Shown here one piece after another: positions 11,301-20,343 of a stretch of 64,000 bases of DNA. A program made the translations under genes and the position numbers. The notes under the pieces were generated by a model. That model saw only the letters and a list, made by a program, of their open reading frames with translations. It had not been told where the DNA came from and did no database searches. This stretch comes from Viridothelium virens (lineage: Eukaryota; Ascomycota; Dothideomycetes; Trypetheliales; Trypetheliaceae). Within the stretch, counting starts at the first letter, position 1, and every line of letters begins with the position of its first letter. The stretch is from assembly GCA_010094025.1 (NCBI GenBank), contig ML991793.1:62001-126000 (forward strand), in the 5' to 3' direction.

Positions 11301-12940
11301 CATACGCCTCCTTCTTCGCTCTCCCAGCGACAGCCGAAACCGCTAGGATCCTTCTCGTCTCAGCAGAATGCGGTAGGTCTAGCGATCCTCTAGCAAAGCC
11401 TCACCTTTTAGTCGCCTGCCCATGGGGAAACCAGGGCGATCATAAGGCGCGATAGATGCTTATGCCTGCAATAGTCGGTCTCCAGTTGCGTTAAGGAGGA
11501 GAGGCAGGGGGAACGAGATCTGATTTCGTCATCGCAGTGGTACTCTTGGTGCCTGGGATCATGCGTATGAGCGACATTGCATCTCTGACCGTTACTGTGG
11601 ACGTTGGGCAGATGTACCCGATGGTACAACGTTCGTTCCCGGTCAAAATTGGCAACCAGTGCCACAGGGCGGTCGGAAGCTGCCTTCAGCTCCATGACAA
11701 TAGCAGATGATTGTACCACCACATGACGTCTCGACAGAGTGGGTTCAGAGTAGCTCGACCCTGTCGGTCAACCCAGAGCCTTTTTACGAAAGCGCCCGGG
11801 AGGCTGTCTAAGCCGTGTGATTCCACCTCACCATCACGTTAGCTTTACTCCATCTGCACGGCGATGTTTGAGCCTTTCGAGGAAATAATCAGCAAGATTG
11901 AACTTCAGACTGTATGCTCCTTTGGCGTCGTGTCGAAGTTCGCACAGTGAACTGGGAGTACAGCGGCTACCATCTATCAAGCACTCACCTTTTCCCCGCA
12001 AGCATGACATACCTGACCGCTGCCTCGTGACTGTCGCATAGCATCTAGAATGTACCTTCAAAGGACGGTTTTGAGTACGTGGAATCGTAAGTGCAGCCTT
12101 GCTAAGACTCATATCGAGATTTCTGTGGTCCCGCGCATTTTTCAAGACAGGCCTCTTGAGTCTTGATCTTAGGTTCTTGCTGACGTTGTAAGGCCTTTCT
12201 GGAATCTATTCTTTCAAGTTTGTCGATTTCCTTGCGTATATTTCTCCCTCGAAAATCAACTGAGGCCTTTCATAAGGAGGTCAAAGGCATCTTGCATTCT
12301 CTGTCAGAACACACTTTACTCTGGGATAATCTCGACTTGCTTTTTACGATTCAGGTTAGGGACTTGAAAGGCGCGGCAAAGGTGCGGTTGAAATTCCATC
12401 TACAGACCCTATCAGCTGCCGTGGTGATTAAAGAACCTGACCAACGTAGAGCACGACCCGCAACCGCATCCACCCCACAGATGCAAGGCACATGAAGGAA
12501 ATCTCAAGCAGTAACAGTACGGCATCAGTCTCAATGGCAGCAAAAATGATCTAGGCCCTCCCTTCATTCCTTCACAGAGCATACACAAGTTGGAAATAGT
12601 AAAAGCGGAGTCTGAGCAAGGAAAAGGGGGTTATGCATGAAGGCTGTACAAACTGACGGGTGGTGCTTATCGGTTTCTGAGTAAGATCGAAAACGTATGA
12701 GGCTGGCACCACCCGCCGTATGACAGCAGGAGAAAAGTGGTGTCGTTGAAGGCATAAAACGCATGTGAAGATGGGTTAGCGATCCTCGAGTCCTGTGCCT
12801 TTGGTTCATATTCGAGGCAGTCTGACCTCATGGATGCCTATCCGACAATCCGATGGATAAGGTCATTGCTCATATGTAGATCGCTCCACTGCTCGTGCTT
12901 TTCCACTTCCCGACTGTTTGAGCGTGAAGTGCGGGTTCGC
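8312..12940. other. 4.6 kb gene-poor block
   Basis: No ORF here longer than about 125 codons resembles a known domain. The best candidates are weak. One is a minus-strand frame at 8556-8897 (113 codons). Another is a pair of minus-strand pieces between about 11834 and 12500, where QVCHACGEK-like and helical charged segments appear in different frames, as in an eroded or heavily spliced gene. The small hydrophobic frame at 10001-10243 on the plus strand could be chance. A T-run lies near 9440. No long terminal repeats, terminal inverted repeats or transposase-like peptides were seen. Confidence 0.45.
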
Positions 12941-15001
12941 CTATTTGCTTTTATCTGTCTTTTTCGGGTCCAAGGGTCCATCTGTAGCTGCCATCACCTT
13001 CGTGCCAGTCTGCGACTCGTCCTCACTCCTCTCCGTCTTCGTTGAGGCGGGAGACGAAGAGTCTTCCCCTTTCCTTGCAACCTCATCTCCATTCCGATTT
13101 CCGATTTCGGGATCATGCTCGTTCGTCGCGCTCGTTGGTGCTGGGGTGCCTTCTCGCTCTGCTCTTGCATTTTCATCACCTCTGCTGCCAATTTCATTGG
13201 GGCTGCTTGTCAATGTGGCGCCCTCGTCTGCATCGTCAGAGGGCATTGTCACTTGGGACTGTAGGTCGCGGTCTTCCTCGTATTGGTCGAGCATATCGAT
13301 GTCGTGATTATGAGCTGCAGGGGACGAATCAGTTAAGACCTCGCTGCCGTCGCCGAGGAGAATAATGCGAGCGGCGGAAGACCGACCTCCTATCATCCGC
13401 TGAGTGCGCTGGTCAATGTCCATATCATAGTCATCGAGGCTGTCCTCGAAGCGATGGTGGTTGCCGGGGCCCCTAAACTCGGCTATTTCGGAGCCAAAAG
13501 ACCATACGTTAGAATAGGAGGTCATGGATAAAGAGGTTGGATATGAATGACAGAAAGCTACTCCGGACCTGCCGTGGTCTCAAAGCCCAATATGTTCTTA
13601 TAGAGTCTCTGGTCTATTCGCGGCCACAATGAAAAAGGGTATCAAGACTTGCCATACTCGGGTGGCGCACAAGGGCCATCTCCGTTCGCGACGCGGTCGC
13701 CAATCTCTTTGTACCACTCTTCCTTCGTCCTGCCTCGTAATAATCCGACAATGATGATTGTCATGTTATCGCAGCCAACACCACCCGTTTCGCTGTTTGA
13801 AGCTAGGCAGTTATCCATCATATTCTCGCAAATAGAATGTAGCTCTTGCTTTGCGGTAATCCCTCGGCGGACGAATTCTATGACAGCTTGCGACGATTGA
13901 CAATCCCAGATACCTTGGTACTGTAAGCAATGTAGATTTGGAGGATTGAAAAATGCTTACCATCACACGCAATAACTACGAATTCATCGTCATCAGTGAT
14001 CTCGTGCACTGTGACATCGGGGAAGGCGGTCACGATCTGCTGCTCTGGGGGCAACTCCGCGCTCTTCTTGAATTCGAAATCGCCAATTGCTCGGGACAGA
14101 GCAAGGTTGCCGTTGACTCGGCCAAAATCGACGAATCCACCGGCGGCGCATATTCTTGCTTTCTCGCCTTTGGCCAAACTTTGTCAGCATATTGACAAAC
14201 TCTGGAAGTGTTGCGGAGTTGTCTCCTACCCTCATTTTGCGGCTTGTGATCGAACGACAATGGTTTTGCCCTTCCCTTTATACCAAGTACTGTCCGAGAG
14301 TCTCCGGAATTGGCCTTGAAAGCATTAGGTGGATCGCCCATTGCTGGATTGGTTCAAGCATACCACATATATCTTGTTTTTCGACATTATCGCGACAGAA
14401 GCTGTGCAGCCCGAGACTTCTTCCTCGTATTTAGGATCTATGACAGGAATGAGTCAGCTGCGAGTCGACGTGATCAGCCTTTGAAAGGATAGTGCGAACC
14501 GCTCAGAATTGCACGATCTGCTGCCAGAAATCCATCTTTGAGTGCTTGTTCAACCTCCTCCTTCTTGAAAGCATCTTGTTTTGCGATGATCTTATGTAAG
14601 TTCTCGCCGGTGTAGATAGCGACCTTATCTCCGCCGTGCCCATCGTAGACTCCGAAGAAACTTAGCCGCACATCGGACTCGGCTGCCTTGTGGTTCTCGC
14701 CATCAGAAGGCTCAGGTTGGAGGTCAAGGACACAGGCATGGGCATCTTCCATGCTTATGCGCCATCCTTGCATCGACGAGACACCGAACACGACGCGATC
14801 ATCCTTGCCTTCGTCTGACCTCTGCGAAGACGGCTCGTGGTTAGCTATTATCCATCATCTATTGCTTGAAGGGTGCTCGCCAAGCTTATGAGAAGCAGCC
14901 TGAACGACAAGGACGGCCAGGCCTGACTTTTCGGCTGAGCGCAGGCTGATGACCAATCCACGTACCTTTTCGACCACGGGCTCCGACAGCGTTTGACCCA
15001 T
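12941..15001 (-). CDS. PTC2: PP2C-type protein serine/threonine phosphatase (Ptc2/Ptc3-like)
   Basis: Seven minus-strand exons: 14966-15001, 14500-14821, 14364-14437, 14230-14314, 13961-14167, 13653-13913 and 12941-13482, giving 508 residues. The enzyme is a Mg/Mn-dependent phosphatase acting in stress and cell-cycle kinase signalling in yeasts. It starts [12 protein letters not shown], the usual N terminus with a possible N-myristoylation glycine. It carries [33 protein letters not shown] and VIACDG, with the metal-binding aspartates present, then [10 protein letters not shown] near the end of the catalytic domain. The acidic, Ser-rich C-terminal tail of about 180 residues is expected for Ptc2/Ptc3. 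Intron 6 (13483-13652, 170 nt) begins GCAAGT, a GC-AG intron. Two introns use AAG acceptors. The MITE at 15538-15791 lies 0.54 kb upstream. Confidence 0.93.
13483..13652 (-). other. GC-AG intron in the PP2C gene
   Basis: The coding exons join as TATG/CCGAG, restoring the conserved Y-A-E-F-R-G-P-G stretch. The only donor that keeps this frame is GCAAGT, with acceptor AAATAG. At 170 nt it is also the longest intron of the gene. GC-AG introns are a known minority class in fungi. Confidence 0.75.
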
Positions 15002-15537
15002 GCTGGAGTGTAGCTGTGAGTTTGGTATGAGGAATGAACGTTGAGGAAAGATTGTCCGGGGCGAATTTTGAGGTATACAGAGGTGGCGGTCAAGTCTAAG
15101 AATTAGGTGTGGTGTTGGTAATTACGTGCAATACAGGATGGCGGTGACGGTGGAAGAGGGCGGAGCAAAGGAGATGAGTCGGTTCGTGAGGTAGCACAAG
15201 CTCGCAGAGTGAGTGTTCGGTGGTGGAAAGGACCCCAGAAAGGCGAAATAGGTCGCGTGTGTAGGCGGTGGTAGAGGCGTCGTGGGCAGTCTTGAAGACG
15301 GGATGATGTACCTCTCTAGTTAGGCCGCGGCCGAGCAGAGATGCCAAAGAGCACCTTGACTGGCCCAGAATTGTCACGTCAACCCCGCCGCTCTGTCAAA
15401 ATCTCACCACCCCACTATGCCGCTTCGATCCTACGATCCTATTTCACGGATCGCGAAGCACTTTCGACTGTGTGCGTTGCCGGTTGAGCAGTCAAAAGTT
15501 GGGACAATGGTGGGGCGCGGACCATCATTTGTGTCTA
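15002..15537. promoter_or_regulatory. Upstream region of the PP2C gene
   Basis: This 0.54 kb segment precedes the PP2C start codon on the minus strand and ends at the MITE. A minus-strand frame at 15096-15377 has no recognisable domain. No clear core promoter motif could be assigned by eye. Confidence 0.35.
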
Positions 15538-15791
15538 CAGTGGTCGTTTTTGAAGTGGGAGAGCGCTAGACAGGGAGTTACAGTGTGTGATCCGATTGGC
15601 TTTCAAAAACAGCTTTAGTCCTTTGTTGGATAGCTGCAATAGGTAACAATTCTTTTGATTGGTCAAAATTCTTTTCACTAAGACTTTTGATAGTTTAGTG
15701 TAAGAAGCTAGACAAGGCTAGCACGAATACTGACTGGTAATATTCAGGGGCCCCCCAGTCTAGTGCTCTCCCACTTCAAAAATGACCACTG
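15538..15791. mobile_element. TA-flanked MITE with 34-bp terminal inverted repeats (Tc1/mariner-like)
   Basis: The 254-bp element begins CAGTGGTCGTTTTTGAAG and ends with the inverse, ...CTTCAAAAATGACCACTG. The inverted repeats match over about 34 bp with three or four differences, most of them transitions. Each end is flanked by TA (15536-15537 and 15792-15793), the target duplication of Tc1/mariner/Fot1/pogo transposons. The interior is AT-rich and has no transposase frame, so it is a non-autonomous miniature element. It sits between the stop of the FMN dehydrogenase gene and the PP2C promoter. Confidence 0.9.
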
Positions 15792-15934
15792 TACGCTGTT
15801 CGGAGCCGTCTGCCTTTTTGTCCACATGCGCCAATTTGCAGAGCAGCAATAGGGATACGCGTCTATTAGAAATATCTACCCTACGCTGCTACAAGCACAA
15901 ACAGAATCTCTTCCAGCATGCTTTGCTGTTTGCT

Positions 15935-17357
15935 CTATAACCTGGACTTGACAGGCATCAGGTCGTAACTCGGTGGGTAGGATTCTATCGCCACGTCAGC
16001 TTGTGCGATTTTTAGATTACCTCTCGTTGCCTGCTTACCTAGCATGTTTCTATCAAATTGGTCAATACTCTGGAAACCACCGACATTCATCAAGATGTCC
16101 AGCTCCGAGAGAAGGCTTGTCATAACGTGGCGAACACCGTGCTCTCCCATAATTGATAAACCCCAGACCCATAATCGGCCGACGAAGACAAATTTAGCTC
16201 CAATCGCTAGGGCTTTCACCACATCAGATGCGCTCCGAATGCCGGAGTCGAACATAATATAAGTCTTATCCCCCACGGCTAGTGCTGGTCAATCAGAAGT
16301 CCCAAATCTCTAGATCGGAACACCTACCTTTTACGATTTTCTCCAGAGCGTCGAGACTAGCAATCGCGCCATCCACTTGTCGGCCAGCATGATTACTGAC
16401 GACAATCCCATCGCACCCTATCTCGACCGCCTTCTGCGCGTCCCTCACATCCTGAATACCCTTCAAGCAGAACGGCTTTCCTCCCGAAATCTCCTTCCAT
16501 GTCTTGATCAACCACGGCATCTTCTCCCAGCTATGCGCGCGTCCATGCCACACATTGTCGATCCACTTCGCTCCCGCTTCATTTGGCTGCTTCTTGGGGT
16601 CGATGCCATCCTCCGCTAGGCGTTTCTGGAATACTGGGTCGCTAAGGCCAAGGTCGGCACCTATGCCGTGGTAAAATGCATAATTGCTTGTGTGCACGTC
16701 GTTGTGACGCCAACCCAATTGCCAGGTATCGACGGTCAGAATACACGCCGTGAAACCAGAATTGTGGGCACGTTTGAGCAGAGAAATGGTGAGCTCATCA
16801 TCGTGCGGCATATATAGCTGGAAGAACCTGGGTCCCTGGCCATTGGCGGCACCGACGTCTTCTATGGGCTGTGAGCCCGCAGTGGAGAGGCAATATGGAA
16901 GGTTCAATTCTTTTGCCACTTTTGCCACTGGCAGTTCTCCAGAAGGGTGGTATATTTTGTTGATACCGATGGGCGCGAAGCCAATTGGTGCTGAGACTTT
17001 GTGTCCGAAGATCTCGGCTCGAGTGTCGCGGGTGTTGGTATCAACGAGCATCCGAGGAATGATACGGTGCCTATAGAAGGCTTGACGGTTTTGTGTGTGC
17101 GTATAAGACTGACCAGCGTTCGAAGAAGCATAGTACCATCCTCCTTGGGTGAGCTTTTCTTTTGCTAATTCCTCTAGATCTCCAGGATCTGGTGCCAAGT
17201 CAGTTTGGTTTCGAAGAATGAAAATGGAGTCACATGGCATATTACCTGTGCTGAAAGGCGGCACTTCGCCTTCATTGGACTTCCAGAAGTTCTCTCTCTG
17301 GTAAAGGGCATACTGAGGCGTGGTTCTGTGGTCCTTATTGGGAGCCTTGGTGTCCAT
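15935..17357 (-). CDS. FMN-dependent alpha-hydroxyacid dehydrogenase/oxidase (lactate oxidase-like)
   Basis: Three minus-strand exons, 17246-17357, 16328-17188 and 15935-16278, give 438 residues; introns are 57 and 49 nt. The enzyme oxidises 2-hydroxyacids such as lactate or glycolate with bound FMN. The family signature with the catalytic histidine reads VSNHAGRQVDGA. Other conserved parts are PIGFAPIGINK, YCLSTAGSQPIEDV, FQLYMPHDD, ILTVDTWQLGWR, LKGIQDVRDAQKA, FDSGIRSASDVVKALAIGA and VGR. It lacks a cytochrome b5 domain and any obvious mitochondrial presequence, unlike yeast Cyb2. Many fungal paralogues exist and the substrate cannot be fixed from sequence. A 39-nt in-frame segment near the 3' end has GTAAGC and AAG borders and may be an optional intron. 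Confidence 0.92.
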
Positions 17358-18230
17358 TTTGACAATCTATAGTCTATTTTGTAGTGACAGGAATCTATAA
17401 AAATTACTTGAGAAATAAAATTAGTGTTTCTGGAACAGAAAGATTGTTATATACCAACCGGAGATAAAGTAACATCTACATCATCATCGGCGTTGGTTCG
17501 GGATTGTCGATCGTCTGCAAGTATGACGGGGCCCCCACGTTCTCGTTCCTATACGTCATTGGTCGAATTAAAAATTCTGCATATTCACGAAAGCTTCTAT
17601 TGACCACACATGGCACGCTCAGCTATTAATGAAAACACCATGCGGTTACTAAGACTGCAACACTTTTGCCGAGGATGCAATGCTCTTGATGAGAGTGCAC
17701 CGCTGCTTATAAAGATGCAACTCCGCCACTGGAACTCGTGGTAAATGGCTACAGGACTGTTTAGATATCATCATAATGCATCAGACGCCTTTATTTTGAA
17801 AAGGCCCAAGCCTCTTTCAAAATGCCACGTCGCCATGTAGGTCCCTTCAGTCTTCTTGCAGAGCGAAGATCCCGTCACTTGCACCGTCCTCTTTGCTCGT
17901 ACAGCCTCCCTACATATCCGCAGCATCCCGCGATATATCCGCACAGTCCCTTTACATATCCGCGGAGTCCGTTGGCGTAAGGTATTTGCAGCGTCTTCGG
18001 AATGCCTTTTAGAGTCTGAACCATCCTGAACCTTGTTGGTGAAGATAGCGCGATCAACAACTCGCTTCACGAAATGTCTCTGGGGAGACGAAGCACAGCG
18101 GGTGCCAATCGATCACCTGGTTATATAGCTCTTATGGAAAGCTGTTGCCTAGTGCTTGTAGGCAATGTGAAAATCGTTCAGAGCATTGGATGTCTCGATA
18201 ACTTGTCTCTGTTGGCATCTTTCGAACATC
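17358..18230. other. Intergenic stretch, upstream of the FMN dehydrogenase
   Basis: The segment next to 17357 should hold the FMN dehydrogenase promoter. Around 17640-17730 there are loosely repeated GATGCAA-like words, and at 17900-17970 three ATATCCGC words. Frames here are short and compositionally odd, so I call no gene. Confidence 0.4.
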
Positions 18231-19580
18231 TCAATCGAGGGACCATGCCTTAACTTCACCATCATCGCCCGTGCTGATAATGATTTCTTCATCGATGCTT
18301 CGTTTCTTGTTATCCCATCTCCTTGACCAACAAACGTGATTGACCTCGTACACGTCGTGCGCACCCTCAAGTTCATCCACGACGAACCATTCGGTGAACT
18401 TTGGCACGCTATCTTCGTTTGGTCCATCCACTTCCACATTGTTGCCACCATTTGCAGCATTAGCAGTACCATTCGTGCTAGTGGAATGATCAGTTTTCCA
18501 TCTCTCCTCGTAGACGACAATCTTGCCGTCGCTCCCGGTGCTAACAAGTCTGCCTGTCCTTTTGCTCCACTGAACTGTGTAGATCGCCCGGTCATGACGC
18601 TTTGGTAATCTTGCTTCTTCAATCCAGTTTTCCTGGACATTATCTGACCTGATGATGTTTGGCATCTTGTCTTTACCGGGCTTGAAATCTTGGCCTTGCT
18701 TTGGTACCCTCCTCCACACCCTTGTCGTCATGTCATCCGAGCAGGAGACCAACCTCGGACCCGCCTCTTTCCTATCCTTCAGCCAGCTTCTCTGCTGCTC
18801 AGACAATTCCTCGTCCCTTTCACTTCCTAGCCCCGCCCCGTCAGACCCTTCAAAATCCACACACCAGACCGTCGCCTCATGCCCCTCCAGGATCCCCACA
18901 CACGTCCAATCATCCAAATCCTCTCTATACAGCCTCACCGTATCATCATAACTCGCACTCGCCAGCAATTCCTCCTCTGGATGCCACACCACACACTTGA
19001 CATCCCCCTCATGCTCCTGCAACACGGCCACCGTCTCAAAATTATCCTCCTCCCCCGGCAACTCCTCCCACACCCACACACTCTTATCCCGCGAGCATGT
19101 CGCCAGATACGTACCCCCCGCACTCCACGCAATCCCCTTGATCTCCGACTCATGTCCATCCAGCACCACCGAGTACCGCCACTCATCGTCATCCTCGTCG
19201 CCCGCATCCAGCCCCTCCTCCTCTACCTCGTCCTCCCCAACACCGACACCACCACCACCACCACCACCACCACTACTCCTTCTCACCGCCCGCCGCCATA
19301 TCCCCGCGCTGGCATCAAAACTCCCCGTCGCAAGCACGCTCTCGCCCCCACCGCTCTCCGCCCCAGGCTTCCACGCGCAGGCCCGCACGCTGCGCTTATG
19401 CCCGCCTGCGACGGTGGAGTGCAGCGTGTAGGAGGCGAGGCTGTAGATGCGGACGGTTTTGTCGGAGGAGGCGGTGGCGAGGAGGGGGAGCGTCGGGTGC
19501 GGGGTGGAGGACCAGGCGCGGGTGGTGCTGGGGGGCGTGAGGGTTGCGAGGGGTCTGATGGTTAGGATCGGTGGAGCCAT
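18231..19580 (-). CDS. CIA1: Cytosolic iron-sulfur assembly protein 1 (CIAO1/Cia1), WD40 propeller
   Basis: Intronless frame of 449 residues. Cia1 is the WD40 scaffold of the CIA targeting complex, which delivers [4Fe-4S] clusters to cytosolic and nuclear apoproteins. Seven blades can be followed: LATASSDKTVRIYS, LATGSFDASAGIWR, LATCSRDKSVWVWE, LASASYDDTVRLYR, LVSCSDDMTTRVWR, LVSTGSDGKIVVYE and the final GDDGEVKAWSLD. Blade contexts such as LDGHESEIKGIAWS, EHEGDVKCVVWHP and EGHEATVWCVDF are characteristic of Cia1. A low-complexity insertion of Gly and acidic residues follows blade 2, and a Thr/Asn-rich loop follows blade 6; both are longer than in yeast. Confidence 0.93.
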   Translation of the reverse strand: MAPPILTIRPLATLTPPSTTRAWSSTPHPTLPLLATASSDKTVRIYSLASYTLHSTVAGGHKRSVRACAWKPGAESGGGESVLATGSFDASAGIWRRAVRRSSGGGGGGGGVGVGEDEVEEEGLDAGDEDDDEWRYSVVLDGHESEIKGIAWSAGGTYLATCSRDKSVWVWEELPGEEDNFETVAVLQEHEGDVKCVVWHPEEELLASASYDDTVRLYREDLDDWTCVGILEGHEATVWCVDFEGSDGAGLGSERDEELSEQQRSWLKDRKEAGPRLVSCSDDMTTRVWRRVPKQGQDFKPGKDKMPNIIRSDNVQENWIEEARLPKRHDRAIYTVQWSKRTGRLVSTGSDGKIVVYEERWKTDHSTSTNGTANAANGGNNVEVDGPNEDSVPKFTEWFVVDELEGAHDVYEVNHVCWSRRWDNKKRSIDEEIIISTGDDGEVKAWSLD

Positions 19581-20343
19581 AGATGGAGGGAGCGTATAGG
19601 AGAAGGCGAGGAGGCTAGAGATTGGGCGTGAGGATTTTTTCTCATGTGGAAGGGTCGGTCATGCTGTGAGAAGGCGTAGGGAGCTGGTTATCGATAAGTG
19701 AGAGATTTCGTCAGCCGAGCCGAGAGCATTCATTTCGTGGACTCCTACCTCATCGAGAGCGGGATTGTTTCTGGGAAAGGTCTTCTTTTGAATGTTTCCG
19801 GAATGTGGGCCCTTGGGTTGAAGAGTGTGACACCCTACGGTATGCTCCGTACTTCGGCCGGATGCATCATAATTGGGTGATTGCTCACAAGGAAAGTGAG
19901 CCGGACCGAGGCAAACATTTAGCGAAGGCGTTACTCTACGCCATTGAAAGTTCCTGGCGTCAGAAAGCACAAATGCAACGACACCGCGTTCACAATGGAG
20001 ACTAAGACATAAGAATGTCCACTGAATACGAAGTATGTACTTGTTGTTCCGCTCTATGTTACAACGAATAAAGCCGAAAGCAATGTTGACCTTCACGACC
20101 TCAGGTTGCTGCAGTGCGGCTAACTCCTCTTTTCCGCGATGTACTGTTGACCATCGACTTCACCCGAACAAACTCCCAATACATGACTACTAAAATCAGA
20201 GCTAATATGTCTGCCCTACCATTCGCGCAACACAAATCATACATTGTCTCCGACCGGGTATCCCAGGCAGACCTAGCTGGTATCAGATACAGGAAAATCG
20301 TTGTGCCGTGCGATATGTGAAAAGATGACAGTTAGGCACACTG
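19581..20343. other. Intergenic stretch, CIA1 promoter and MHYT gene 3' flank
   Basis: Holds the upstream flank of CIA1 (minus strand) and the 3' flank of the MHYT gene. A minus-strand frame at 19659-20096 (145 codons) has no domain features and is not called. Confidence 0.4.

Noticed and set aside
17640-17970. Repeated GATGCAA and ATATCCGC words, considered as a tandem repeat or small array
   Set aside because: Units are short and irregularly spaced; they do not form a CRISPR-like or minisatellite pattern.
18879-19565. 228-codon plus-strand ORF
   Set aside because: Antisense to CIA1, whose WD40 repeats fix the coding strand.
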